Below are positions 1-6,580 of a DNA stretch of 8,255 nt, piece after piece. The first letter of the stretch is position 1; each line of letters starts with the position of its first letter. Below the pieces are notes generated by a model. The model did not search any database, was not told where the DNA came from, and was given only the letters and a program-made list of their open reading frames with translations. The translations under genes and the position numbers were made by a program. Source of the stretch: Planctomycetota bacterium (GTDB lineage: Bacteria > Planctomycetota > Phycisphaerae > WQYP01); contig JAJZOA010000247.1 in assembly GCA_021852225.1 (NCBI GenBank), positions 1 to 8,255 on the forward strand, read 5' to 3'.

Positions 1-24
1 CCGTGGTGGCGCTGGCGCGTCGGG

Positions 25-960
25 TTAAAGTTTGACCGCGGCAATCAGATCTCGCACATGCTGCACGGATCCGTCAAACAGTCGCTTCTCATCAGTTGTG
101 AGTTTGACTTCAAGAATCTGTTCAACGCCGCGGGTGCCGAGTTTCACCGGGACACCAACAAAATAGCCGCCGACGCCATATTCCTTATCGCAATACGCGG
201 CACAGGGCAGAACGCGTTTTTTGTCGCGGATAATGGCTTCCGCCATTTGTACAGCCGCGGCGGACGGGGCGTAATAGGCCGACCCGGTTTTCAGGAGATT
301 CACAATTTCGGCACCGCCGGCGCGGGTGCGCTTGACGATGGCCTCAATTTTTTCGGCGGACATAAGTTCCGGCAGCGGAATGCCGCCCACGCTGGTGTAC
401 CGCGGCAGGGGAACCATGTCATCACCGTGGCCGCCCATCAACAGTGCCTGTACATCTTCCACGCTTACGTCCAGTTCCGCCGCAATGAAGCTGCGGTAGC
501 GGGCGGTATCCAGTACGCCGGCCATTCCGACCACGCGGTGCGCGGGAAAGCCGCTGGCTTTGTGTGCCACATAAACCATCGCATCCAGTGGATTGGAAAC
601 CACCACCAGCACGCTGTTCGGAGAGGCCGCGGCGACCTGCTGGGCCACTGATTTTACAATTTCCGTGTTCTTCAGGAGCAGGTCATCGCGGCTCATTCCC
701 GGTTTGCGGGCCAAACCTGCCGTGATAATGACCACATCGCTGTCACGCGTGGCGTCATAGCTGGTGGCACCGGTAATGCGGGCATCATAATCTTCAATCG
801 GGGCGGCCTCGGCCAAGTCCAGGGCTTTGCCCTGTGGCACGCCATCAATCTGCGGTATATCCACCAGAACCACATCGCCAAGTTCTTTGGCCGCGGCCCA
901 GTGTGCGCTGGTTGCACCCACATTGCCGGCCCCAATAATGCTGATCTTCGCTCTTTTCAT
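25..960 (-). CDS. mdh: Malate dehydrogenase, LDH-like NAD-dependent type
   Basis: Interconverts malate and oxaloacetate with NAD in the cytoplasm (TCA cycle). The 311-residue product has the family's usual length. Seen in the protein: the Rossmann motif GAGNVG at residues 10-15; Asp34 at the end of the second strand, which favours NAD over NADP; the active-site loop [10 protein letters not shown] with Arg85 and Arg91 (Arg, not Gln, at the first position marks malate rather than lactate specificity); SNPLD with Asn123; Asp151 and Arg154 in LDTARYR; and catalytic His178 in GGHGDD. It belongs to the LDH-like MDH branch rather than the E. coli-type branch. I chose the ATG at 960 because GAAAGG lies 7 bases upstream; an in-frame ATG at 975 would add five residues (MKGRN) but would place that ribosome-binding site inside the gene. 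The gene is transcribed divergently from the dus operon. All key residues are intact. The TAA stop at 25-27 leaves 24 bases in which I see nothing definite. Confidence 0.96.
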   Translation of the reverse strand: MKRAKISIIGAGNVGATSAHWAAAKELGDVVLVDIPQIDGVPQGKALDLAEAAPIEDYDARITGATSYDATRDSDVVIITAGLARKPGMSRDDLLLKNTEIVKSVAQQVAAASPNSVLVVVSNPLDAMVYVAHKASGFPAHRVVGMAGVLDTARYRSFIAAELDVSVEDVQALLMGGHGDDMVPLPRYTSVGGIPLPELMSAEKIEAIVKRTRAGGAEIVNLLKTGSAYYAPSAAAVQMAEAIIRDKKRVLPCAAYCDKEYGVGGYFVGVPVKLGTRGVEQILEVKLTTDEKRLFDGSVQHVRDLIAAVKL

Positions 961-967
961 ATTCCGA

Positions 968-973
968 CCTTTC
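968..973 (-). promoter_or_regulatory. Ribosome-binding site that decides the mdh start
   Basis: On the minus strand the sequence reads GAAAGG followed by seven bases and then ATG at 960. It sits within the alternative five-codon extension that begins at 975, so it supports the shorter protein. Confidence 0.65.
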
Positions 974-1029
974 ATTGGTTGAATTCGCAGCTTGTTTCCA
1001 GCGGCAAACCAGTGTCACCGCACGGGAAT

Positions 1030-1058
1030 GTTGTAAGCTATCCGCAGCCGGCGTGCAA
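1030..1058 (-). promoter_or_regulatory. Candidate sigma-70-like promoter for mdh
   Basis: Read on the minus strand, TTGCAC (1053-1058), a 17-base spacer and TACAAC (1030-1035) lie about 70 bases upstream of the mdh start. The -10 box matches four of six consensus positions and the -35 box only three, so this is a weak call. On the plus strand TTGTAA (1031-1036), 17 bases and TGCAAT (1054-1059) occupy almost the same place and could serve the divergent dus operon. Confidence 0.25.
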
Positions 1059-1071
1059 TCCTTCGATCCGG

Positions 1072-1085
1072 GAATGTCGAATGTC
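1072..1085 (+). repeat. Tandem 7-base repeat (GAATGTC x2) in the mdh-dus intergenic region
   Basis: GAATGTC occurs twice in a row (1072-1078 and 1079-1085). The first copy lies in CGGGAATGT (1069-1077), which recurs exactly at 1023-1031, 46 bases away. Repeats of this kind between divergent genes can be regulator sites, but no regulator is identified and chance is possible for units this short. Confidence 0.35.
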
Positions 1086-1097
1086 GCCAATCTGGCG
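1085..1097 (+). repeat. Short inverted repeat upstream of dus
   Basis: CGCCA, the spacer ATC, then TGGCG form a perfect five-base dyad immediately after the tandem repeat and about 40 bases before the dus start. No T-tract follows, so it is not a terminator. It could be an operator half-site pair or a small hairpin in the leader, or chance. Confidence 0.3.
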
Positions 1098-1138
1098 CGG
1101 CGATTCATATTTATTGCTTCCGATGGTACATTAACGGA

Positions 1139-2278
1139 ATGATGCGCGGTGCTGAAAAGACAACTCCTGCCTCCGGCCAGCCGGGCGTGCAAGTCGCGGT
1201 ACTTCCCGTGGCCCGTCGGCCATGTCGGATCGGCCCATTTGACCTGGCAATTCCGGCCATGCAGGCGGGACTGGCTGGTTATAGCGATATGGCCATGCGC
1301 GTGGTCGCCCGCAGGCGGGGCTGTCCCTATGCGGTCACCGAAGCATTGCTGGACCGCGTCCTGCTCAAGGGCGGTCGTGGTCTGGAAAAAGGGGCGATTC
1401 TCTGCGATGCCGACCACCCGGTCGCGGGCCAGCTTATGGGCAGCGAAGCGGATGAACTGGCCGCGGCGGCCGGAATTCTATTGGACGCGGGCTTTGACGC
1501 TATCGATTTGAATTTCGCCTGCCCAGTCCGCAAGGTAATGGGCCGGTGCCGGGGCGGGTATCTGCTCAGTGACCCGGAACAGGCCATCCAAATAATGCGC
1601 CGCGTTCGCGATAAAGTGTCCGGTCCGCTGACCATTAAACTGCGGCGGGCATTGGATGAATCCGCGCAGGCGGCGGACTGGTTTGCCATGATTTTTTCGG
1701 AAGCTGTGAAGCTGCAATTTGCAGCCATTGCCGTTCATGGCCGCACGGTGGAACAGAAATATACCGGCAGGGCGAATTGGGAATTCCTGCGACAGTTGAA
1801 GGCGGGGAATCCCGAAACAGTGATTTTCGGCAGCGGGGATGTGTTTTCGGCCCAGGATGCCCTTGGCATGTATCAGCAGACCGGCCTGGATGGTATCTGG
1901 GTGGCGCGTGGGGCAATCGGCAACCCGTGGATATTTTCCGAATTTGCCGCGCTGGTGCAGGGTAAGCCGCTGCCCGACCCGCCGACCATTCTGGCACAAA
2001 AAGAGGCGCTCCTGGAGCATTTCGGTCTGGCGGTAGAGATTTACGGCGAGGAATCCGCGTCGCGGCAGATGCGAAAAATCGGCATTAAATATTCACGGTT
2101 GCATCCGGCCGGAGCCGAAGTATGGCGGCGATTCATCGCCGTGCGTTCCCATGCCGACTGGCTGGCGGTGCTGGATGAATTCTACGGCACTGACGGCCCG
2201 GGCCAGCGGACCGCCAGCGTGGCCGATGCGCAGGATTTATACAAGGATTGCGCAGCCGGCGCGGGGGTTTTGTCTTGA
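1139..2278 (+). CDS. tRNA-dihydrouridine synthase (Dus family)
   Basis: An FMN-dependent enzyme predicted to reduce specific uridines in tRNA to dihydrouridine using NADPH. The 379-residue TIM-barrel protein shows, in order: the FMN-binding start PAMQAGLAGYSD (residues 39-50); QLMGS (98-102); the catalytic loop DLNFACPVRK with Asn125 and catalytic Cys128, followed by the unusual GRCRGGYLL (135-143) with a second Cys137; Lys167 in TIKLRR; His200 in VHGRTVEQKYTG; GSGD (231-234); and the phosphate-binding ARGAIGNPWIF near 256-266. The family's usual GCP is ACP here. About 30 residues precede the barrel. The start at 1139 is one of two adjacent ATGs (the other at 1142) with only a weak upstream purine stretch, so a shorter protein from an in-frame GTG is possible. 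It is the first gene of a four-gene operon; its TGA overlaps the next start. The Dus family is clear, but which uridine it modifies cannot be told. Confidence 0.93.
   Translation: MMRGAEKTTPASGQPGVQVAVLPVARRPCRIGPFDLAIPAMQAGLAGYSDMAMRVVARRRGCPYAVTEALLDRVLLKGGRGLEKGAILCDADHPVAGQLMGSEADELAAAAGILLDAGFDAIDLNFACPVRKVMGRCRGGYLLSDPEQAIQIMRRVRDKVSGPLTIKLRRALDESAQAADWFAMIFSEAVKLQFAAIAVHGRTVEQKYTGRANWEFLRQLKAGNPETVIFGSGDVFSAQDALGMYQQTGLDGIWVARGAIGNPWIFSEFAALVQGKPLPDPPTILAQKEALLEHFGLAVEIYGEESASRQMRKIGIKYSRLHPAGAEVWRRFIAVRSHADWLAVLDEFYGTDGPGQRTASVADAQDLYKDCAAGAGVLS
2263..2267 (+). promoter_or_regulatory. Ribosome-binding site deciding the TTG start of the glycosyltransferase
   Basis: GGGGG inside the end of dus is followed by seven bases and a TTG at 2275 that overlaps the dus TGA. 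This favours the 2275 start over the upstream in-frame TTG at 2248, which would add nine low-complexity residues and overlap dus by 31 bases. Confidence 0.5.
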
Positions 2279-3333
2279 ATTCTGAACCCATTGAGTTAAA
2301 AGAGAATGCACATATATTGATTGTAAAACCAAGTTCCCTGGGGGATATTGCCACCGCCCTTCCGCTGCTGTGCGACATCAAGGCCCGGTTTCCCGAAAGC
2401 CGAGTGGACTGGCTGGTTCAGCCGGTGTTTGCGGACCTGGTCCGCGGCCATGATGCCATCAACCGGGTCATTCTTTTTGATCGGGCGAAAATTTCCCGCT
2501 GCTGGCGCTCCGTTGACGGGCACATCGAATTTCGCGGGCTGTATCGCCAGCTTCGCCAGACGCCCTACCAACTGGCAATCGACGCCCAGGGGTTGTTCCG
2601 ATCCAGTCTGCTATGCCGGTTAAGCGGTGCCCCCCAGCGCATCGGCTTTGCCGATGCACGCGAAGGGGCGACGCGATTTTACACCCATCGGGTCGACATA
2701 TCCCGTGATCGGGAACTTGCCGTGGTGCGAATGCGGCACCTGTTTTCGCCGCTGGGCACACCCCCTGCGCGGGCGGAATTCCGTATGCCGGTGCGGCCCG
2801 CGGCGCGTGATAAAATCAGGTTTCTTCTGCCAGTTGGCCGTCGCATTGCCGTGGTTATTCCCGGCGCGCGGTGGCACGCAAAAAGGTGGTCGGAATTGGG
2901 CTATGTGGAAATTGTCCGCAAGCTGGAAGCCGCCGGCCTTTTTGTGGTGGTGACCGGCAGCCCGACGGAAAAAGACCTCTGTGCGCAGGTTGCCGCCGGC
3001 GGGGCAGCAACTCTGAATCTGGCCGGAGAGTCAAGCCTGGCGGAAATGGTGGCCCTTATCGCTGCGGCAAACATTCTGGTGGGCAACGACAGCGGGCCAC
3101 TGCATGTGGCCGCAGCGCTGGGCACACCGCTGGTGGGACTGTATGGTCCGACGGATCCGGCTTCCGTCGGTCCTTATGGCCAGATGGACCATGTCCTGCG
3201 GTTTGATGACATTGGCGACTATCGCGACAACACGCTGGACCGCAGCCAATCATTAAAACGCCTGCCCGTTGAAACCGTGTGGAATCTGGTCTGGGCATTG
3301 CTGACCGCTGGCAATTCGACGGAGCAATTATGA
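2275..3333 (+). CDS. Glycosyltransferase family 9, heptosyltransferase-like
   Basis: Predicted to transfer a sugar from a nucleotide-activated donor (ADP-heptose in characterised WaaC/WaaF members) to a cell-envelope glycan at the inner face of the cytoplasmic membrane. With the TTG start the product is 352 residues, normal for the family, with a GT-B fold. Seen: the N-terminal signature ILIVKPSSLGDI (residues 14-25) with Asp24, the equivalent of the proposed catalytic Asp of WaaC; IDAQGLFRSSLL (102-113) and RIGF; the start of the second domain at VIPGARWHAKRWS near residue 200; and the donor-binding block NDSGPLHVAAALGTP (271-285) followed by GLYGPTDP. The overall pattern resembles heptosyltransferase I (WaaC) more than WaaF. 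No other lipopolysaccharide gene is in the window, so donor and acceptor are unknown. Start and stop overlap both neighbours by four bases (TTGA, then ATGA), implying translational coupling. The only start that fits is TTG; no ATG lies before the first motif. Confidence 0.88.
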   Translation: MNSEPIELKENAHILIVKPSSLGDIATALPLLCDIKARFPESRVDWLVQPVFADLVRGHDAINRVILFDRAKISRCWRSVDGHIEFRGLYRQLRQTPYQLAIDAQGLFRSSLLCRLSGAPQRIGFADAREGATRFYTHRVDISRDRELAVVRMRHLFSPLGTPPARAEFRMPVRPAARDKIRFLLPVGRRIAVVIPGARWHAKRWSELGYVEIVRKLEAAGLFVVVTGSPTEKDLCAQVAAGGAATLNLAGESSLAEMVALIAAANILVGNDSGPLHVAAALGTPLVGLYGPTDPASVGPYGQMDHVLRFDDIGDYRDNTLDRSQSLKRLPVETVWNLVWALLTAGNSTEQL

Positions 3334-4007
3334 AACACCAATCGCAGACGCGGGTCAGTCATCCGGGTGGGGTAACACGTGTGGCGTTGACATGCCCATT
3401 GGTGCTGGCCAGCGCATCGCCACGACGCGCAGACCTGCTTGAGCGCGCAGGTTATCGTTTTTCTGTGATCGCCAGTCCCGTGTCAGAGCCGGCGAGGCGA
3501 CCTTCCAGCGTACCGCTGCGACTGTGGCCGGCCTGCGTGGCCGGTATAAAGGCCCAAGCCGTCGCTGCAAAATTAAAATCGCATACCTTGGTCATCGGTG
3601 CGGACACCATTGTGACACTCGGCGGGCAGATTATTAACAAGGCCCGGAATCGGCATCACGCCAGGGAAATCCTTTTGCGACTTTCCGGACGGGAGCATCA
3701 GATATTAACCGGATTGGCGCTGTTGTCCGACGGCCATTGCCGCTTCGCGACTGCGGTTTCAATCTGCCGCATGAAAAAACTTTCCCGAACATGGCTGAAT
3801 GCCTATCTGGATTCCGGCCTGTGGCGCGGCAAAGCTGGCGCGTATGGCATTCAGGACGATCTTGCCAATGGGGCCGGCGGCAAAGATCCGATCATCAGAC
3901 TTTTGCATGGCGAATGGTCCAATGTAGTCGGCCTTCCCATGAATCTGCTGGCACAGGAAATGGCTCTGATGAAACAGGACATTCAACACAAGGATGCCAA
4001 ATTATGA
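3330..4007 (+). CDS. maf: Maf-family nucleotide pyrophosphatase (house-cleaning NTPase)
   Basis: Maf proteins hydrolyse nucleoside triphosphates such as dTTP, UTP or modified nucleotides to the monophosphate plus pyrophosphate, cleaning the nucleotide pool. The 225-residue protein has a 23-residue N-terminal extension, then [14 protein letters not shown] (24-37) with Ser30, Arg32 and Arg33; Glu53; IGADTIV with the catalytic Asp92; Lys104; [11 protein letters not shown] (118-128); [10 protein letters not shown] (166-175); and SNVVGLPM near the C-terminus. KAGAYGIQ resembles the YhdE-type (dTTP/UTP) subgroup rather than the YceF type. Deviations: the frequent GKP after the Asp motif is NKA here, and the frequent GE before the KAG loop is GL (Leu164). 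The ATG at 3330 overlaps the preceding TGA as ATGA and has GGAG five bases upstream; an open frame continues to 3279 but lies inside the glycosyltransferase gene. It is the third gene of the operon and its TGA overlaps the rhaM start. Confidence 0.92.
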   Translation: MKHQSQTRVSHPGGVTRVALTCPLVLASASPRRADLLERAGYRFSVIASPVSEPARRPSSVPLRLWPACVAGIKAQAVAAKLKSHTLVIGADTIVTLGGQIINKARNRHHAREILLRLSGREHQILTGLALLSDGHCRFATAVSICRMKKLSRTWLNAYLDSGLWRGKAGAYGIQDDLANGAGGKDPIIRLLHGEWSNVVGLPMNLLAQEMALMKQDIQHKDAKL

Positions 4008-4318
4008 TTCGCAAAGCATTTATCATGGCGGTTCACCCTGAAGCGCACATGGAGTACCAGCGGCGGCATAATCCGGTCTGGCAGGAGCTTCTGGACACGC
4101 TTAAAAACCATGGCGTGCATAATTATTCCATTTTTCTGGACGCCCGCACCAGCTCGCTCTTCGGCTATGTGGAAATTGAGGATGAAAGCCGCTGGCGGGC
4201 GATTGCCGCCACGCCGGTCTGTCAACGCTGGTGGAAGCAAATGGCGGACATTATGCCGCATCACACCGATAACAGCCCGGTTTCGACCGAGCTTAAAGAA
4301 GTGTTTCATCTGGATTGA
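4004..4318 (+). CDS. rhaM: L-rhamnose mutarotase
   Basis: Interconverts the alpha and beta anomers of L-rhamnose in the cytoplasm. The 104-residue product has the same length as E. coli RhaM and, from memory of that protein, aligns along its whole length without gaps, sharing MIRKAF at the start, EYQRRHNP (17-24), CQRWWK (73-78) and DNSPVS (89-94). Active-site residues expected for the family are present: Tyr18, His22, Tyr41 and the Trp76-Trp77 pair. The ATG at 4004 overlaps the maf TGA (ATGA) and AAGGA ends nine bases upstream. The frame is open further upstream, but that stretch lies within maf. No rhamnose isomerase, kinase, aldolase or transporter is in the window, so the substrate could come from catabolism or from rhamnose-containing glycans. 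It is the last gene of the operon and converges on the next gene with only 14 bases between, where I see no T-tailed terminator. Confidence 0.95.
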   Translation: MIRKAFIMAVHPEAHMEYQRRHNPVWQELLDTLKNHGVHNYSIFLDARTSSLFGYVEIEDESRWRAIAATPVCQRWWKQMADIMPHHTDNSPVSTELKEVFHLD

Positions 4319-4332
4319 TCCGGCAGGCGTCG

Positions 4333-5088
4333 CTATGCCGTGCGCAAATCGTCCATTACGATTCCGGCCAGGCCTTCTTTTCCTTCCGCGGTCAGCCAGA
4401 CTCGCGAGACATCCGCATTGGCATCAAGCCAGCCGAGTTGTCGCAAGTAAATCAGGGCGGTTTGCAGGCGAGCTTGATCGCTTTCTATGCTGGTGATCAG
4501 ATCTGCCACCAGCGAGCCGCGGCTGCGGCCGGAAAGTTGAATCAGAATATTGGCCGCGGTCAGTTTATCCACCGCCCGGGTTAAATGATCCAGCAGTTCT
4601 TTCTGTGGCCATGCCCGGACAACCATTTTTGGGCCAATCAGCAGGGGCCGCACAAACCATTTGTCCGCGGGAATATCATTCATGTCGCCAAGCTGCATTC
4701 CCAGGAACCCCATGCTGGTCAGATCGGTTGCGGTCTGGCTGACGGATGTAATCTGTTTGCCTTCGTTGTCTGTGCGTATTAATTCCGCTTCCGGAGTGAC
4801 ATTGTATTTTTCCCGCAGATACATCAGCGGCAGCAGAATCGCGGAAAACAACAGCACAAAAAAAAGCCACCAGATATGGGGCCACCCATGATAACCCCAG
4901 GTTAGAACATTATTGGCAAAATAAAACAGCGTGCCTAACACCACCGGGCCGAGAAAAGACAAGGGTATTCCCGCGCCCAGAAGAATCATGATCTGGGTGC
5001 GTATCGCCTTGTGGCGGCTTTCCATGGCCGTAAGAACGATCGGTACCGCGGAATGCACGGATGCTGAAACTGGCACATTGTCGGTCAT
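4333..5088 (-). CDS. Unrecognised membrane protein with two TM segments and a possible C-terminal winged-helix domain
   Basis: I do not recognise this 251-residue protein. A polar N-terminus of about 30 residues precedes two hydrophobic segments (about 33-58 and 71-91) separated by an aromatic loop, NNVLTWGYHGWPHIWW. The rest (about 95-251) is soluble-looking: a mixed region rich in charged residues, then helical stretches and a segment at about 195-242 ending GWLDANADVSRVWLTAEGKEGL, which reads like the recognition helix and wing of a winged-helix fold. That is a visual impression, not a match to a named family. Short loops would place both ends on the same side, probably the cytoplasm. The start at 5088 has no strong ribosome-binding site; Met22 (MESRHK) is an alternative. 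The gene follows the GDSL hydrolase gene by 44 bases on the same strand with no terminator between, so they may be co-transcribed. Coding evidence is the intact frame and a coherent membrane-protein composition. Confidence 0.75.
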   Translation of the reverse strand: MTDNVPVSASVHSAVPIVLTAMESRHKAIRTQIMILLGAGIPLSFLGPVVLGTLFYFANNVLTWGYHGWPHIWWLFFVLLFSAILLPLMYLREKYNVTPEAELIRTDNEGKQITSVSQTATDLTSMGFLGMQLGDMNDIPADKWFVRPLLIGPKMVVRAWPQKELLDHLTRAVDKLTAANILIQLSGRSRGSLVADLITSIESDQARLQTALIYLRQLGWLDANADVSRVWLTAEGKEGLAGIVMDDLRTA

Positions 5089-5132
5089 GAAATCACACTA
5101 TCTGTGGTATCGAGTTCCGTTGAAGCCTTCAG

Positions 5133-6263
5133 TTACAGCTTAGGGCGGGCCGACAGGCGTACACGTCCCGCGGCTATCAGCACTGCGGCGGTCATGAAAA
5201 TCGCCAGGCTCTCCGGTTCGGGTGTAGGAATGCCGAAAGCATTTAATGTGTCGTTGGCGGCAGCGGCGGCCAAATAAGAATCGGCAGCGGTGGTTGGGTG
5301 CAATCCGTCCCAGAACAGATACTGGTCCGGATTGACCGACTTGCCCTGTGCGGGCGCAGTCAAATTCGTAAAGCCATATGCGCCAGGATCGGCGGTCAAA
5401 CTTGCAAAAAGTGCGTTGACATCCACCTGAATAATTTTAATTCCCGGCGACGCGGTTTCCAGCGTAGAAATATCGGCGGCCTGCTGGGTGTTATAGGTGT
5501 TTGTGGCACTCGCGATGGCTGCAGAAAGCGGTGATCCCGCGCCTTGCGGCGTGGCGGCCAGTGGCGGCAGGTTAAACCACAGGAAATACTTTCCGCCGCG
5601 ACTCGTCAAGTCTGAAATGTAGCCGGCAATATTATTCGCCGCCGTGGTGCCCGCGGTTATAACCGAGGCCGCGGTGGCGCCGGTTGTTGACGCGGCGTTC
5701 AGAATATCATTGGCACCGCCCCAGAAGGCATATAACGAATTGGCACTGATCGATGTGCCGGGGGAAAATTGTGATTCAAATGCGGAAACTTCCGTGCTCA
5801 TTCCAGCCTGAAACTGTCCTGCGGAAGTATTCACGACAGTGCCCCCGGTGACCGCACCGGCTACCGCAAAATTCGTTCCGCCGGGATTAAGCGAATAGCC
5901 GCCGGTGAACAGGTAGTCGGCCAGAAAACCAGTGGACATGGCAGGAACCGGACTTGGTAGCCCCATGTCGGTGGTGAATTGCTGATCCCATAGACCGAGT
6001 TTAGTGGTGGATGGTGATGTGTTGGCCCCATCGGTAAATTCGCCCGGCGCATAATTTGGTGGTGCAGGAATATAAGAGCTGTAGCTTGGATAATTGGCCA
6101 GCAGATTTGCCAGGTTGCCCGTATCGGAAAGGCTGTCGCCGAAGACCACCATCTGATTCACCGGCAAAATCGGAGCGGCCGCAGCCTGTATGGGCGAGGC
6201 AACCGCCGCGCTAACCATCGCGATTGCGGCCAGAGTCATAAGTTTCAGGTGTCGTGGTTTCAT
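5133..6263 (-). CDS. Secreted SGNH/GDSL hydrolase with PEP-CTERM sorting signal
   Basis: Predicted lipase/esterase-type hydrolase of the GDSL family, exported and then anchored or processed through a PEP-CTERM/exosortase route. The 376-residue protein begins with a signal peptide (KPRHLK, a hydrophobic stretch to about residue 23, likely cleavage among the alanines at 27-30). Catalytic blocks: VFGDSLSDTGN (40-50) with nucleophile Ser44; GGTNFAVAGA (128-137) with Gly129 and Asn131; GGANDI (182-187) with Asn185; and WDGLHPT (318-324) with Asp319 and His322. The C-terminus carries TPEPES (347-352), a hydrophobic segment to about 365 and a basic tail (GRVRLSARPKL), the tripartite PEP-CTERM layout. 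The body is rich in Ala, Thr, Ser and Gly, as is common for secreted proteins. The ATG at 6263 has GAGGA nine bases upstream. The catalytic set is complete, so activity is expected, but the substrate is unknown. No exosortase gene is visible here; family knowledge says these genes are usually scattered around the genome. Confidence 0.93.
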   Translation of the reverse strand: MKPRHLKLMTLAAIAMVSAAVASPIQAAAAPILPVNQMVVFGDSLSDTGNLANLLANYPSYSSYIPAPPNYAPGEFTDGANTSPSTTKLGLWDQQFTTDMGLPSPVPAMSTGFLADYLFTGGYSLNPGGTNFAVAGAVTGGTVVNTSAGQFQAGMSTEVSAFESQFSPGTSISANSLYAFWGGANDILNAASTTGATAASVITAGTTAANNIAGYISDLTSRGGKYFLWFNLPPLAATPQGAGSPLSAAIASATNTYNTQQAADISTLETASPGIKIIQVDVNALFASLTADPGAYGFTNLTAPAQGKSVNPDQYLFWDGLHPTTAADSYLAAAAANDTLNAFGIPTPEPESLAIFMTAAVLIAAGRVRLSARPKL

Positions 6264-6306
6264 ATCGGCATGTCCTCGGGTTGTCTACCGGTTTTGTATT
6301 CAGCTA

Positions 6307-6319
6307 GGCTATCGTAGCC
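6307..6319 (-). repeat. Perfect inverted repeat overlapping the putative -10 box of the hydrolase gene
   Basis: GGCTA, TCG, TAGCC form a five-base dyad centred on the TACGAT box of the candidate promoter at 6311-6339, about 44 to 56 bases upstream of the hydrolase start. The position would suit an operator, but no regulator is known and the arms are short. Confidence 0.3.
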
Positions 6320-6339
6320 GTTGCCCTAGCCCCAGACAA
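6311..6339 (-). promoter_or_regulatory. Candidate promoter for the PEP-CTERM hydrolase gene
   Basis: On the minus strand TTGTCT (6334-6339), a 17-base spacer and TACGAT (6311-6316) match four of six consensus positions each. It would start transcription about 40 bases upstream of the ATG at 6263, which fits a normal leader carrying the GAGGA ribosome-binding site. Confidence 0.35.
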
Positions 6340-6540
6340 GACACCCGCCCCTGAAGAACTGGGCTGGCGCAATCGATTTTTCCGGTGGATTGCAAATCGC
6401 CCAAAGATCGCGGCTGATTTCAATGGATTGCGTTCGACGATTGGCCAGCCACAGTCAATTTCAACGAACCGTTCCGCAGGCTTTTGGCAAATTCCCACAG
6501 AATTTGGAGCAGCGTAATTCCTGCCCGACGAGCCGTAAAA

Positions 6541-6569
6541 TTGAATGCGCCAGCCATAGCAAATATACT
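6541..6569 (+). promoter_or_regulatory. Candidate sigma-70-like promoter for the FAD oxidase
   Basis: TTGAAT (6541-6546), a 17-base spacer and TATACT (6564-6569) form the best promoter-like match I found in the window: the -10 box agrees at five of six positions and the -35 box at four. Transcription would begin near 6576, giving a leader of roughly 90-130 bases depending on the start codon. Confidence 0.45.
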
Positions 6570-6580
6570 CGCCGATGACG

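Noticed and set aside
58..651. 197-codon open frame on the plus strand
   Set aside because: It is antisense to mdh, whose catalytic motifs are all intact on the minus strand. The translation shows no motif and is an effect of codon bias in GC-rich DNA.
845..1417. 190-codon minus-strand frame spanning the mdh start and the dus start
   Set aside because: It overlaps two well-supported genes in the wrong frame or strand and its product has no recognisable feature.
1478..2020. 180-codon minus-strand frame within dus
   Set aside because: Antisense shadow of the dus catalytic region, with His/Arg/Gln-rich composition and no motif.
2248..2274. Upstream TTG start for the glycosyltransferase
   Set aside because: It would add RSRRGGFV-like residues and overlap dus by 31 bases. 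The TTG at 2275 has a GGGGG site at proper spacing and the same 4-base overlap seen at the other operon junctions.
3279..3329. Extension of the Maf frame upstream to 3279
   Set aside because: It lies within the glycosyltransferase gene. The ATG at 3330 has GGAG and an ATGA overlap.
3737..4003. N-terminal extension of the rhaM frame, giving 193 residues
   Set aside because: The added part lies inside maf in another frame and the protein matches the 104-residue RhaM family exactly from the ATG at 4004.
6260..6271. Three-codon upstream frame (ATG CCG ATA TGA) overlapping the hydrolase start as a leader peptide
   Set aside because: The GAGGA site is only one base from this ATG but nine from the hydrolase ATG, so the micro-frame is unlikely to be translated.
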